Assembly (NCBI RefSeq): GCF_000499845.2
Contig: NC_023759.2
Span: 51,062,172-51,126,171 of the forward strand
From: Phaseolus vulgaris
Lineage: Eukaryota > Streptophyta > Magnoliopsida > Fabales > Fabaceae
Reading direction: 5' to 3'
Length of the DNA stretch: 64,000 nt
The position numbers and the translations under genes were made by a program. Positions 1 through 20,200 of this stretch are shown piece after piece (the stretch's first letter is position 1; each line of letters opens with the position of its first letter). The notes under the pieces are model-generated. The model had not been told where the DNA came from. It ran no database searches and was given only the letters and a program-made list of their open reading frames with translations.

Positions 1-441
1 GATGTTTAAATGGCATGCTAAGACAGTCAAACATGGTTAAAAGCTATACAACAAGCCATAGGAAACCAGCAAATTTTTATCTGTATACCATCATGGATTA
101 TGGGTACCAAAGGATGCTAAAAGGGCAGCCATGAACGTGAATGGGTCTAAGGTATCATCATTAACTAGTGTTTGACAAACACGAAGATGCTGAAGAGAAA
201 ATATAAGTAATTTTCAACAGTATAACAAAACTTGTATGATATTACAGGAAATCTATCTTATTTACATAAACTGAAACCACACTTTCTAAAGTAGCCACAA
301 GATTGTTTCTTCTGTGGGAGGGGGAGAACAAAATGAGAATGTTAAGGACCAATTTTTAACCCTTCAACTCTGCTTTACATTTAGGAAAAAAGAAGAATAA
401 TGTAAGAAACATTGACGATGAACAAATAGATGGATCTATAC

Positions 442-1100
442 CTTTACATGTATGCACTGGACTCAATTCAGGGAATGGGAGAAACCCCAGAATAGAATAA
501 AACCGAACCCTCAGGCCTCCAGAATTAAAACCTTCAACCCTACCGTTATAAATGAGTCCACTATCTTTATATGCCTTTGCAGCCTTCCAATCTGATGATC
601 TCTACTTCATTGCAGAAATCATGTATCAGAACACAACATACAAAAATTACCATTAACCAAAACTTAACCAATTAAATAGAACATGCCGCAGCAATAATCG
701 ATTGGAGCTTATATTCCCTTCAAATAATTGTTTTTTTATAACAATAACATGCAAGAAGTAATAAGTTGGTTATATGGTATGACTAAGAATGAAAATTGCG
801 TTAATGATATGAATAAGAATAACAGACCCGAGCAAGACGAGCTTCATCCAGTGGATCTGGAGGAGTAGGGCGTTGAAGAAGTCCACTTTCGAGATTTTGG
901 TCAATTTGGGTATTGCCAGAGGCAGAGATTAAGAGTTTATGAGTGTGGTAGTGATGGTGCTGCCATTGCCAAGGTGTCTTAACAGTAAACTTGTGGGGGA
1001 AATTGAGGAAAGGAGAAAGGTGTGATTGAGATTGTGAAGCTGAGAGGAAGGAGATGGAAGTGTAGGAGGCAAAAGTTGCAGTTGCAGAGAAAATGGGCAT
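442..1100 (-). CDS. SRRP1: Plastid S1-domain RNA-binding protein, SRRP1-like, 5' two exons only (partial)
   Basis: Exons complement(442..601, 828..1100); the gene continues off the left edge. The start is the ATG at 1100. Exon 1 encodes 91 residues rich in Ser, Thr, His and Phe with few acidic residues at the front, as in a chloroplast transit peptide. It ends in a P-P-D-P-L-D-E-A-R-L-A-R stretch before a GT donor. Exon 2 starts after an AG acceptor in the same phase. It encodes W-K-A-A-K-A-Y-K-D-S-G, then G-R-V-E-G-F-N-S-G-G-L and F-L-P-F-P-E-L-S-P, which is how I remember the first S1 repeat of Arabidopsis SRRP1 (At3g23700), a chloroplast RNA-binding protein. Exon 2 ends after one base of a codon, so more exons must follow; I find no convincing one in 1-441. 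The family assignment is from memory and moderately sure. The exon structure is seen directly. Confidence 0.65.
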
Positions 1101-1660
1101 TATTGTTCTTTTCTTTGAACTTCAACTCAAAGAAGTTCAGGTCTCACTGAACCTCAAACAGAGAAAGAAGATAGATAGATAGATTGTAACAAAACTAATG
1201 GATACGTTCCACGTGTCGTTTTTTGCACCGCTAATCTCTTATGCTCTCCCTCCTACCTAGTAACTGCTAACTTGTGGTCGTGGCGTAAACACGCACTATT
1301 GTGTTTTCTTTTCTTTATCACTGTTATACTCTTTAAACCCTAATATTTTTTATTATTAACTGAATTTATAAAAAATAATAACATTTTATAAATCTTAGCT
1401 AAGAGTGAAAAAAGCATTAAAAGAATCTATTTTATGTAAGAATGAAATGATTTGATAGTTTATTTTCACTTTTTTTGAATAATAAAAGTATGTACAATAA
1501 TATAAAAAGGGTGTCAGAGTAGGTTAAGAGTTTTTATGAATTTAATCTGACTTTGGCACCCGGTGATTTGTGGAAGCAAGCTATATTTAATCTGACATTG
1601 GTTTTCAGTATTAAGAAATGTGGGACTTTCCACAAATTTCATCTCATGCTTGCCTTTTAC
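1101..1660. other. Intergenic space between divergent-end genes
   Basis: This holds the 5' leader and promoter of the SRRP1-like gene (read leftward) and the 3' end of the helicase gene, which is also on minus. The part at 1320-1500 is AT-rich. I see no gene here. Open frames reaching into 1553-1759 on plus are the complement of the helicase last exon. Confidence 0.6.
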
Positions 1661-4553
1661 TCAGAAGCCATAAAGTGGTTGTATACGTTCTTGACGCTTT
1701 CGCTTGCTCGTCTTTGTGGGATCTACAGCTTTGAAAAATCTTGGAGCCAGTTGAACTAGCCATTTAGGGTCTATGGCAGTGACCTCACGCATATATTCCT
1801 TCGTTGTCATCACAAGCTCGTGGTAGATTACCCAGTCTGGTTGTCTCTGGAACAAAGCTGAGCTTGGATGGATATATACACACTGGTTGTTAACCAGGGT
1901 TCTGTAACCTTCCTGAGGGTCCTTTCTAGCAGCATGGAAAAAGAATCCTGCAGCAATAGCCTTCGTGACTTTGGTTAACTTATTTCCAGCACTCGCAACA
2001 TCTAATTTGTACCTGGATTATGAATATTCATACACCTGGTTTAGAATGCAGTTTCATATAATTCAAGGATTATGCATGAGACCATGGTCAACATAATAAC
2101 TAAATCCGAAAAACACTCACATTATACACAGCAAAAAGTATTTAGAAGAATATCTAGATATCATACCTATCCATGATGGTGAGAAGCTGTTTTCTAACAT
2201 CCTGCACTCTTCTCAACGATCGGGATTGAACAAAGTTCTCAGAACACCACGGCCCTGAAAAATTCTTAGCTTTCCAAGCTTCATAAACAGCAAGTAGAGT
2301 AAGATGGTCACCCTCTGGCTGTAAAAACTTTGCCCTCTTCTGATCTGCTTGGCCTTGCTTTTCCCTTGGCCTGTAAAAAATATTTCCGGTTTGGATCATG
2401 GCAATTATGGTCAAAATCTCATCACTGCATCCAAGATCCACACTGGCAAGTAGCATCTTGGACAAAGGTGGATCCAAAGGAAATTCTGCCATTTTCCTCC
2501 CTAGTTTGGTTAACAGGCCCTCTTCATCCAATGCTCCAAGACTGTAAAGCTGCTCCATAGCAGAAACAAGCGCCTGAGGTGAAGGTGAATCCATAAAATC
2601 AAAGGCCAATAGATCGGTTATCCCCATAGCTTTCATATTAAGAGTAGTTGTTGCTAGGTTTATCCTTTGAATCTCTGGAACTGTAGTGGGAGACATCTCA
2701 TTCCTATATGCACTCTCAGTATATAGACGATAACACTTCCCAGGTCCTGTACGCCCTGCACGCCCTGCTCTTTGTTTGGCTGATGCTTGTGAAATTGGAG
2801 TTATCACCAAAGAATCAAGGCCTTGCTTCGGGTTATAAACATTCTGCTTGGCAAATCCAGGATCAACTACATAAGATAAACCATCAATGGTCAAAGAAGC
2901 TTCAGCAATGTTTGTAGCCACAACCACTTTCCTTTTCCCAGGTGGAGTAGGTTCAAATATCCTAGACTGCATTTCACTAGGAAGAGCACTATAAACAGGT
3001 AAAATGATGAGCTCTGGAACATTCTTACCCAATCCCTTCATTCTCTCAAAAAGAGATTGGCATGCAAAATCAATCTCTTCTTGGCCAGTTAAGAAGAGAA
3101 GAATGTCTCCTTTAGATTCTGTCAAGTGGATCTGCAAAACAGTGAGCAAAGATGAATCCAAGTAATCACTCTCAGGCTGTTTAGCATAAAGTATCTCCAC
3201 AGGAAAAGTTCTCCCAGGTATTGTAAAGATGTTACAGTCAAAGAAATACCCTGAAAACTTCTCAGCATCAAGAGTAGCAGACGTGACGATCAATCTTAAT
3301 TCAGGCCTAATCTTCAGTAGCAGCTTCAGAAGTCCAAAAAGAACATCAGTATAAACAGTTCTTTCATGGGCTTCATCAAGCATAATAACTGAATACCGTG
3401 ACAGATTCTCATCCACCAACATCTCCCTAAGAAGCATACCATCAGTCATGTACTTGATGACAGTATCCGATCCAGTGCAATCCTCAAACCGAATGGCGAA
3501 ACCAACTTCCTCCCCCAATCGACAACCGAACTCTTCTGCAACCCTCTTTGCAACAGACACTGCAGCGGCTCTCCGTGGTTGAGTACACCCAATTTTCCCC
3601 TTTGTGGTGTACCCCGCTTCGGCAAGATACTGGGTAAGCTGAGTAGTCTTCCCAGAACCAGTTTCTCCGATCACCACCAACACCTGATTATCATGCACAG
3701 CCTGAATCAATTCATTTTTCAGTTTATAAATTGGCAAACTCTGCCTCTGCTCCGGAATAGAAAACTTTGATTTCGGCCCAAACGAAATGGTTTTTTCGCA
3801 GTTCTCCTTCCACTCCGGCATGTCAAAGGCAGATAAACCCACCCCCCTAAGCTCGTAAGCAAGGTGTCTTTCACCTTTCTCCGGCATAGGATCTTCCCAA
3901 GGGCGATTCAGATCCTTTGGAATTGAATCCAGCATTGAACGATGCAGCTGTTCTCGCACTTCCCTTCGTTCCTTAGCAAGCGCAGACTGAATCGCCGCGC
4001 TGCGAAGCAGAGAACCTTCTGGATTCGTGAAAATCTTAAGAGGAGACATGTCCATTGAGTGTTTGGTTTTTTTCCCCTGCAAGAAAGCAGGTGCATCATC
4101 ATTCAACTCAATCTCAAGATCCTCATCGTCACCTTCTTCTTGGTGTAGCAATCCATCTCCCTCCTCCTCCTCCTCATCATCTGGAAAATTCAAGTTTCCG
4201 GCGGCAGTGAACTGTTTTACTTCCCGTTTCTCCGGAGAAGAGATTCTCTTCTTGTGAGGCCTCCACGAAGAACTGCCACTGCCCTCTTCTCTGGTTTCAG
4301 ACTCTGTCTTAGAGGGTGTAAGAACTGCATGAACAACGGTGAAAAGCGTTCGGACAAGGTAATCCGGAAAATGGGCACCGTTGTCCTTGAGTTTGTCGAC
4401 GAAGTGGTTAAGGTTGTCGGAAGAGCTTGCCAAGTGGATGATGAACTCGGCGAGGACCTTGTCGGCGGCGCCGGTGTGGGATTCGAGCTCGGCGCAGACC
4501 TTGGAGAGGAGCGACAAGTGTTGAAGCGCGTTGAATCCATCGATCGCAGCCAT
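1661..4553 (-). CDS. DEAH-box pre-mRNA splicing helicase, DEAH5/PRP22 (DHX8) family, lacking the S1 domain
   Basis: Exons complement(1661..2012, 2167..4553), 912 aa. One intron splits an Arg codon late in the gene. The start is the ATG at 4553 (M-A-A-I-D-G-F), which matches the family N-terminus. Visible motifs: GETGSGKT (motif I, near residue 294), DEAH (near 392), SAT (near 423) and QRAGRAGR (motif VI, near 593), followed by the winged-helix, ratchet and OB regions ending in [11 protein letters not shown]22/DEAH5 proteins release mRNA from the spliceosome in the nucleus. The usual protein is about 1170-1200 aa, with an S1 domain after the first 90 residues. Here the N-terminal helical part (about 1-85) runs directly into an acidic linker and the conserved A-F-L-Q-G segment, so S1 is absent. 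The last ~18 residues of the family tail are also missing. It is probably a paralogue of a full-length DEAH5; whether it still works in splicing is open. Confidence 0.92.
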
Positions 4554-4658
4554 GGCGAGAAGTGAGATTGAGACGCGTGAGAAAATGGTGTGTGGTGTGA
4601 GATGAGCGTAGCGTAGGCCACAAGAAATGGTTACCTTCAAAATCTCGCGCTTTCTTCA

Positions 4659-4669
4659 CTATTTATATA
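4659..4669 (-). promoter_or_regulatory. Likely TATA box of the helicase gene
   Basis: On minus this reads TATATAAATAG, about 105 bases upstream of the ATG at 4553. It fits a plant TATA box. The transcription start cannot be seen from sequence. Confidence 0.5.
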
Positions 4670-6429
4670 CGATTTTGAATTTCAATCATGTTTCAAATTT
4701 CAATAATGCATATTCTTTTTCTTTTAAAATTAATAATAAATAAATATAACATAGGTTCTGCATAACAAAAACATTTAAACAACACCTTTTTTTAAAAAAA
4801 TAATAATAACGCGTTTTTTATTAAATAAAACAAAACGTTTTTATTAAATAAAACAAGTTTTTTTTCTTTGAAATAAAACCACGCGTCCCTTCTCATAAAA
4901 AGCCATGTTTGATTTGGTCAACGAAAATGTTTTACTCTTCAACTCACTCACTAAATTGCTAAAGTGATGTTCAAATCGAGTATTCTTGTATTTTTAACAT
5001 GATTGTTTCTTGATGCACCTCCATAGTTATTATATGGTATCATTCTCATATATTATTGTATTTCAAAAGTATTTTATTTTAATATTTTGAATTATATAAT
5101 TTAGAAAAAAAAATAGATTTATAATTAACTTTCAGATTATGTAATTCGGAAGACTTTTGTGATTAGCTAGATTACATAATCTGGAAGTTAATTACGAAAC
5201 TAGAAAAACAGTTCTGGATTATGTAATTGAAAGTTAGATGCATGATTAACTTTCGAATTACATAATCTAAAAATCTTTTTTAATGAAAATAAACTTCTAG
5301 ATTATACATCTGAAAGTCTTTCTTTCATATGAAGTATTAGCTAAAATGTTTTCTGAATATGAGATTAATCTTAGAATTATGTAATTCATAATTTTTTTTT
5401 AAATGCATAATTAACTTATGAATTATATAATTTAGAAGTCTTTTTTTAATATAAGATTACCTTTTGCATTATGTAATCTGAAATATATCTTAATCACATA
5501 ATCCACGGGCTTATTTCAAATAAATAAATAAATCAATTTTTTGTAAATCTAAATAATACTTCTAAATCGAAAACATCTTCCAAATTATCTATGAATGTGA
5601 TAAAAAGGATAAAGTAGCCTTTTAACATTTACATTAGATGTATAATGAGATAAGTTACAGCTAGAGGCAAGTGGTAAGCATAAAAGGTATTTAAAATATT
5701 ATTAATTCTTACATTTTTTAACATTTAGATAATTTGCTAGACAGCTTATATATTATCTATTTTATATTTGATTTAGATCTAATAATATCAAATTATGATA
5801 GAATGTGCGTGACCCTCTTACTATAATTACTTAAAATTTAAAAAAAAAATTAATTTCTTATATAATATTTATTTTTAAAAATTATATAGAAACAATATTT
5901 TTAATACTTCTGTTTTAAAAAAAATTTATTTCATTTTCAGACTGAAAAAATACATTAAAAATTTATGTAAAAGAACAAAAACATATTTAACATAGAAGGT
6001 TTCATTATAAATCATAAAAAGAAAAAAAAGACGTATACACGATTAATGTTAAAAAATGTTATAACATATCTAAATATAATGTAATATTTATAAGTGTATT
6101 TTTTATAAACATATTTAGGATAATATTTTAAACGCAAATCTTTTATACATAATATATATAGATATATTATTGCATAATGCATATATAGTTTATATTAGTT
6201 TGCTTAGACATGTGCCCTTCTGGAAATGATTTGCTACTCAGTAAAAAATTTAAACAAAAAAAAACCTGAATGTACAAGTTTAAATTATGAGAAACTTGGT
6301 TCCAATACAATATTGACACATGCCATTTGTTCCCTGTAGATTATTCTTCTTCCCTTGGTTTCTTACTATGGACTGAAGTGATTCTGCTCCTGTATTTCTA
6401 CCATAATTTATTTCCAATTCTTGTTTCTG
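4670..6429. other. AT-rich intergenic region, helicase promoter side to PDS 3' end
   Basis: No gene is seen. It holds the upstream region of the helicase gene, a degenerate repeat cluster (5090-5510, listed separately), and from about 6200 the probable 3' UTR and downstream region of PDS. Confidence 0.6.
5090..5510. repeat. Cluster of about ten degenerate near-palindromic repeats
   Basis: A core close to GATTATGTAATC, often followed by TGGAAG or TCGGAAG, recurs every 30-50 bases in alternating orientation: near 5095, 5133, 5168, 5217, 5256, 5292, 5376, 5422, 5465 and 5492. Copies differ by a few bases. The similarity between units is seen directly. That it belongs to a dispersed legume repeat family is inference. 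Confidence 0.6.
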
Positions 6430-12592
<6,163 letters not shown>

Positions 12593-14208
12593 TGGAGCAG
12601 AGAACCCCAAAGAGATGAATGAAACAAAGCCTGAACAAAAAAGATGCGTGTGAATAATACTATAGCGGAATTGAAGTGCATGAAACTGTAATTTGAAAAG
12701 TTGATAAGGGGAGAAAAAGAAAAAGTTGAAGAAGTGAAAAGAGTGAGATTGTGTACGAAACGAAGCTTGCAGTTGCAGAGAGAGAGCACAGGGAGAATGG
12801 TGAGAAAGGGTGAGTGTTGTGTGGTGTGTTTTAAGAATTAATTTTGCTGTGTGAGCTGAGCAAGAATGGAAAGTGGGAAAAAATTAGGACAAAAAGACAA
12901 TACAGATCATAAATGACGATAATACCCGCTACGTCTCTTCTTCTTTATTTGTTACTTTGGCCAACACTACACAACATTCTCGGATATATTCCTGGGTTAA
13001 ATAAGTCAACGCGACAACGTGGGTGTTTGGTTCCGAGGTTAATAAAAAAAGTTTTAAATGTACTGTAATTGTTATTAATTCAAATTTATGATTAATTTGG
13101 TTTTTATAGTATAACAATTATTATAATAAATTATTCCTTCAATTTAACATTTTACTTCGTAGTTACACTAAATATCTGTAATTAAAATAATAATGAATTT
13201 GAAAAATAAAAAATCATTGCTTCTTGTTTCATGTTTTGGAAAGTGTTAATCCCGTTTGGATTAACTTCTTTCAGATACCAAACACCCAGATGCTTGAGAC
13301 GGCTTTAAATCGAAACCATGTTTTCTTTGTCCACTTCTCCTCAAGTGCATGTGAACATAAAAACGGAAAAAATACAATAAATATTGCATTAGTAGATGAG
13401 ATAATGCCGCAAACCGAAATAAAGAGATAGTAGTATACTTTAATAAGTATTTGGGAAAGAGACAAAAAAAATAATAAATATGACAGATAATATAAGTTAC
13501 ACTTAATCTTAAGTCTTTAATTAGGATAATGTTATTTCAAAATCAATAATTAAACATTCAAAATTAATTAATATCTCTTTATGAATATTAAAATTAAATT
13601 AAATGTAATGTTATTAAAGTATATAAAAATATAAACAATTTGATTTTATTGTTATTAATCCATTTGATAAAATGTACAGATAATATATACTTATGATTTA
13701 ACTCTTAATAAAATTACATTTATACAAAATTACTAAAGATGTAAAATTAATTATAATTCACGTTAGTATAGCTTAATCATAACATTTAATCATAAATTAT
13801 CAAAATTAAAATAAACGCATCTCCACTCTCAAGTAGATACATATTTTATGGCTGCCTATATTGTGTAACACTGCATCAAGTTTTGTAACAAACCTTCTCT
13901 GGAAGAAGTATTTGCCTGCTACTATAAAGATTTCAAGAACTCTATGTACAAAAATACAAATTATTGCTTCAACAAAACCGGAACAGTAAAACACAAATAC
14001 ATATTCTTTAAACAAAATTGGGTTGAACGCAATGCATTTGAATGCATTTACTTTTGAAAATTAAAAAACCTTCAACATTTGCTATTTCTTCTTAAAAGCG
14101 AGTGAAAAAATTACGCCATGAACAAATTTTATGTAATATATATTCTTTCTTTTTAGAAACGTGTACAAGTTACAGAAACAGATATGATGAACAACAGTTG
14201 TTCATTAA
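12593..14208. other. PDS promoter and leader, then intergenic to TOP3B 3' end
   Basis: 12593-12850 holds the pyrimidine-rich (on minus) 5' leader and promoter of PDS; I do not see a clear TATA box. 13020-13800 is AT-rich without a recognisable gene. From about 13800 it is probably TOP3B 3' UTR and downstream sequence. Confidence 0.55.
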
Positions 14209-17200
14209 TTAAAAATCTCGGAAACTCATTTTGGGATCCATCATTTTTCCACCCCCGCGTCCTCTGCCCCTTCCACCTTTTCTACCTCTACCTCTTCCTC
14301 TTGAGCCCATGTGCCTGAAACTTCTACCATGTTTCATTTCCACAAGGGAATGAAGCAACTCGTCGCATAGAATGCAGCCACGGTGCAAGGTTGCTCCGTC
14401 TTCCAGAGGAGTTGTTTTCTTGTTGAAGTCTACTTCTATGATTGAAGAGTCACATTCAGGACACCGCTCTTTAGTTGTGGAGATTCTGTGTGCACCTTGT
14501 GCAAGAAAAACTAAGCAATTACACATGTTACAACAAAGTCGCCATCTGGGAGCACTTATTGGGTCTAAGACAAGTGTTCCACTGCACTCTGGGCAAGCAC
14601 ATACACCCTGGGAAACCAGAGAATTTGGGCAACTGGGATGAGGGCACAGGCTGCAGGGCATGCCAGATCCCTTGCCAATCTTGCCAGCACTACCAGTTTT
14701 AGTGGTATTGATGAGTGCTTCAATGCCTTCGAATGGGGGATTACTGTAGCAGTATGGGCATAGTGGGAATGATTTACCATCTGGGCCAGGCATGGAGCAA
14801 ATTAAAAGCTCAAAATTGTCCAAAGGACAAGACAATTCTTTGTACAGCTGTAGAAAAAATTGAAGCAAATGTGAATGACAGGCATTTGGCAAACCAAACA
14901 ACACAGCAACAACGAAGATTAAATGAAACGGTAAATATCCAATGGTCAGCACATGTGTTAGGAGAATAATAGTTTTTTAAGTATTTAGTTTCTAGAAATG
15001 TATTCTGTTTTGCCTTTATCTTCTCTGATATTGTTTTTCTTTGAGCTTGTATCTTGTATAAGCTGCTGACTCTGTATTTCGAGTACTGTGAAATATATCA
15101 ATCATTCTTGCAAAATATTATTACCATCACTCCTTCTCAACTACTTTTAACTTTCCCAAGTATATTATTCACACTCAATCTGCTGGAGCAGTGTTTGACA
15201 AATATTACCAAAACCCAAGCCCCTTCTTTCTTTTCTTTCTTATCTTTGTTCCGCATCTTGAAGGGAGAGAAGCCAAAATAATAATGTTGATTACAAGTTT
15301 AGACAAGTTAGGAAGGAACTGGATGGTGAAAAGGTACTCTAAAAGTCCTCTTGCTCGTGATCTAATAAACAGTGAAGGGACTGGTGCATGATAGCACACA
15401 TAATGTAGGTCCGTAATAATCTTAAAAGGAATGTTCATATAGTCATCCTCCAATTATAGTGACATGGTAGTTGTTAAACCACTCCAAGTACGAAAACTGT
15501 AACACATTCTGAAAATGAAAAGGAAATCTCTCAATAGTTTGCTGACAGTGAAGACATTTTATACCTGCATATCAGAGGTCTGAAATTCGTTGGATTTTTT
15601 TATATTGTTTTCAAGGAAAAAGGCACAAATGGTTGAAAGGAAGTCAGCCCCAATAACAAATTAGCTTAGGAAAAGAAAGTGGAACGAAGAAGGAAGAGAT
15701 AAATTGTAAACAGGGAAAGATAGGAAGACTTTGCTCTTCAGAATAAGGATGGGGAGAAATGTTAACAATGCTACTTAATACAATCATACAAAATACTTTT
15801 GATAGAAACGAGTTCACAATAATATAAATTTACCAAAATTCAACAGTTTTTCAAGAGTCGATATTATTAGACAGGCTGTATAATACCTTGATAATTCCCT
15901 TCTGAGGAAGATAATAAACCTCCTCACATGTACCACAATACAATCGTGGAGGCTGAGTAGAAATGTACTTCATATATCTCAAGCATTTACCACATTTACT
16001 CAGAATACGCCCTGATTCAGTAAGCGTAGAAAACTGTGCTTCAAATAATGCATCCATATCTTCAATCTAAGCAAGATAGAAAGCAACAGAATTAGTAACA
16101 ATGCAACCTACATCCATGTGCAACTTAGTAGCAAACGTCATGGGGACTTGTGGACAATATTTGAAAAAGAAAGAATAAAGAATACATGGAATCTTTCTAC
16201 TCAAGGATGCATATGGGATAAATCCAGCATACATCAATTCACCGATGCATTAAGAGGAGTGCAAAACCTCATAGCTTTTACAAAAGCATGTGTTATCAAT
16301 AAAAGGTTTGACAGACAACAGTAAGAATAGATTGTAAGACTGAAGCAAAAGATGTAAGCCAGGGAAATACGGGATAAACTGTGACCTGACAAAATTAGAA
16401 AGAAAACAAGAGTATAAATTAATTTTAAATTTTTACCCAACGTAATCTTCAGATTAGGGTTGGAGGAAGGAGAATCAAGAGAAATCGTATTGAAGCACAA
16501 AACTAACTTAAATCAAGAGAAATTATTTAGTATAAATAAATAAAATTCTAATGTGTTGTGAAATTTGAAAAGACAATCATATTGAACCATATTATCACGA
16601 AGAAAACACGAACAAGCACTAAACCAAAGTTAGCCAACCTTTTTGACAAAGTAACTAAACTTCTGTGTGAACTGTTGGATTACATGCTGCACCACATGTC
16701 GATGATCTACCTGACCCTTGGCAATAAGAGTAATCTGTTGCTCAATGAAGCTACGAATATCGGGCAGGCAGAGATCTGGATCTATAGTTTGATAACCTCT
16801 TACTAATGTAATGCCTAATGGGGTCGGGACAAGCTTTCTGCCTGCTTGTACCTGCAATTTGATTAGATGAATATCCAGACAATGATGCATCCATATAGGC
16901 TACAAGTGTATACCCATTACCTGCACATAATTCCGCTCACATATGTTGTTAATATGTACGGGAATTGATGCATCTGTTCCTATTCCATTTTTCTCCATCA
17001 GGGATATCAGCTCACTTTCAGTTAGGTAATCTGGAGGACTGGTAATCCCCTGTAGAACATGCGGTGTTAGCTATCCATAATATATATAGAACTCTAATAC
17101 AAAATATGTTTCAAAAAAATTCTTCTAAAAAATGGTTATATATGAGTCAACCATCCCTGGCCTTTATTATAGTTGAATATAAAACTGAACAGTTCCCTTT

Positions 17201-20200
17201 ATGGTTTACACCACCAAAAAAGACAACAAAAAAGACTAGAAATGGCTAGAAATTAGGATCAAATCTAAAATACTGCATACAGAATCTGAACGAGTCAAGA
17301 GTCACCACAGTTACCTCATAGAGCTCCAACTTTGATACTTCTATCTTCTGCCCTTTTACAAATGATGGAATATTTTTATCATTTAAGGCCAACCAAGGCA
17401 TTATAGCAGTAAATCCTTTGGTAACAACATGCTGCCCTGTACAATGAAAGGACTCTCCGCCAATGGAAAACTCAACCTTCCTCCTGGAAGGATGACAATA
17501 ATGTATGAAAAGCTAGATGTTTATAAAGTTCAATAAAGCGAGGGCATGTGAATATTTGCAATGGTTTAGACAAAGATTAATCTTAGAAGAAATAAGGAGA
17601 AATATTATGCCAATATATTCTGTAAAAACTATATTATTATGATTATGACAACAATATGGGGGAAGCCATATCCTGAATATTCTACCATGTGCACTTAGAT
17701 ACAGTCTGACAAGGAAAAATTGAAAGAGAGAAAATTCCGATAGGTTGCAGAGCCTACATATTTATGAATTTATGACCTTGGCCCCTATTACATTGTTATA
17801 GAATGTTTGACATTTGTACCCGTACTCCAGTATTGCTAACATTATCAAAATGTTTAAATATTTAAATAGATAACAAGGAGAGACCACAACAAACATAAAT
17901 TAACAAGATTGCCTCAGATAAAACAATCCAAACAAAGGCACAGGACATTTGTGGAATCACTTGACTTAAGTCAAAACCATAAGGTGATGATCAAGAAATA
18001 TTGAAACAGTACAATTTTTTACCTTATATACTTGCAGTCCGGAGACACTGTGCCTATGAAGTGTTGACAAATATATTGGTAGAGCTTCCAAGCATCATTG
18101 CCCAGCATATCTTCTGCTGCTGATCTCATTGGAGTAATGGGAGGATGGTCCCCTACATCTGTTCCTAGACGAGGTTTTTGATAACCAGCAGTAAGTAGTC
18201 CTTGTACATAATTACCCCATGTTGGGTTATTTTTTTGTGCAGAGAGTACACCAAGAAAGTCAAATGAAGGAGGGTATGCTGTGCTTTCCGTGCGTGGATA
18301 GCTAGAGAGACATTGTGCAGAAACCAATCAAATGTTAGTACATGCTACAAATTAAGAAAATATAACATTACTAATAAGAAGACTAGGAGATTGTGAGAAA
18401 ACCTGATGAAACCTTGAGTATACAACCGTTCAGCTAGTTGCATAGCCATCTGAGGTCCAAATCCTAGAGCACTTGAAGCAACCTGGAAAGAACATTGTAC
18501 CCAAGTTATTTGACATTAACTCAAGAAATTAACATTGAATCCAGAATAAAATATAGTTGTCTGATTTTTAAAGCAGATTTTTTAGTACAAACATTAACAG
18601 CTCTCCGGAATAAAGCATCATTCCATAATAGTGGAATTTTTCATTTAATAGATATACAGAAAATTCAAACGTAGCCATTATTTATATTATAAAATGTTAT
18701 CATTTCCAAGTGATTCTTAACCTTTAGAAGGTTTACTGTGTTCAGACCAACAGGACGACTTTTGGTTTCCTGTTTTTCTGATATTTCAGTCACTTCCAGA
18801 AGTCCATCTTCGGAAACGAGCTTTTGAAACATCATAGCAACCTGAAATGGCATAAAAGTATCTAAAGGGTGCCCTTCATTTGTTGGTTTGAGACAAAGAA
18901 TGAACACAAATATACAGGAATAGAATTGTTCACATTTATGTCAAACAATTTGCCACGTTGCCATTCTAGCTGAATTTCATAGCCACTTTGAATTATGTAA
19001 GGATGCAAACTCCAAAACTTTTCTGACTTGAAAGTGTTTATTTGTAAATATCGCTGCACGCAAAATCCTAAGGTAGGAGTCTGACACGGTCCATAGCTGA
19101 AATAGGAAGAAATTAGTACAATCAATAACCTCATCAAAGTTTAAACAAAATAAAATTATTGACTCCAGAATGATGATAAATTAGAAATTAGAAAATGTGT
19201 GATATGTAATCTCCTGCTTCTGAATAATGTTGAGATGTGTGTATTGCAGCTTGCATTACCAGGTGGCAATGCATGTCAAACCTAGGAACCTAAGCAATCT
19301 CAGGTCCTGAATGCATAAAAGAACAAGAATAGCATAACAGAACAAAACAAAGCACAGCAAAGACATAATGATAACATAGCCATTAATTTATGACAAAGGG
19401 ATTAATAGCTACTTGAATAAAAAAATTGAAAGAGAATCAAACTAGTATATCATATCACATTACTAATTGTTCCAAAAGCTTCAGCTAAATGGATTTGTGA
19501 TATATACCAAGCTGATCTTGAGATCAGCAGTATCATTGCAAGAAGAATAGGAAGTTGATCAGTCTCTTTTCAGATTTGCAGAAACAGAATGAGGCTTTAA
19601 GCATTGTGAACTTAAGACATTAGCAGCCTTGTGGGGTTTAGTAGTCTCAACTATCTGAGCTTTCTGCGGTCCAATTAATAAGCCTAAAACTAAGTAAACC
19701 CTCACTGCAATCAACATCAACTAGCTAATTTTTAATTTTTGACACAACTCATATGGCAAGGTTAATAGTTGAAGCACTAAAATGCAAATCTCTATTCAGC
19801 TGTTGCTACTCTGGGATATGCAGAAGTTACATATTCTGATTTCAAATAATTCTAAATAATAAGAAATGACAATCATTCTTCTTCATCATCATCATCAACA
19901 ACAAAGTCTTATCTCACTGGGTGAGATTGGCTGCATGTATGGACACACGATATCAATAAACATAGTTAAAAATCAAAGCCTATCTTTCTTCACGAATTAA
20001 AAATAACTAATTAGAAATATGGAATAACAGCAAAAACAATACAAGAAGAACAATAATAAAAATAGAAAATGATATACACAGAGCAGAAAACTAACGAGAT
20101 GACCCTGGAATCTAGGTTGCCATATTTTCCCTGGAAATAACTCGTTTGAAATCGAGTAAAGGCAACTCCAACTTTCAAATCTATCTCTTGCCTAGCATCT

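Noticed and set aside
1..441. Third exon of the SRRP1-like gene
   Set aside because: No stretch continues the S1 domain in the needed phase with an acceptor; the next exon is probably outside the window.
12593..12610. PDS start 18 bases upstream, adding six residues
   Set aside because: The triplet at 12610 is TTG. The ATG at 12592 matches the family N-terminus.
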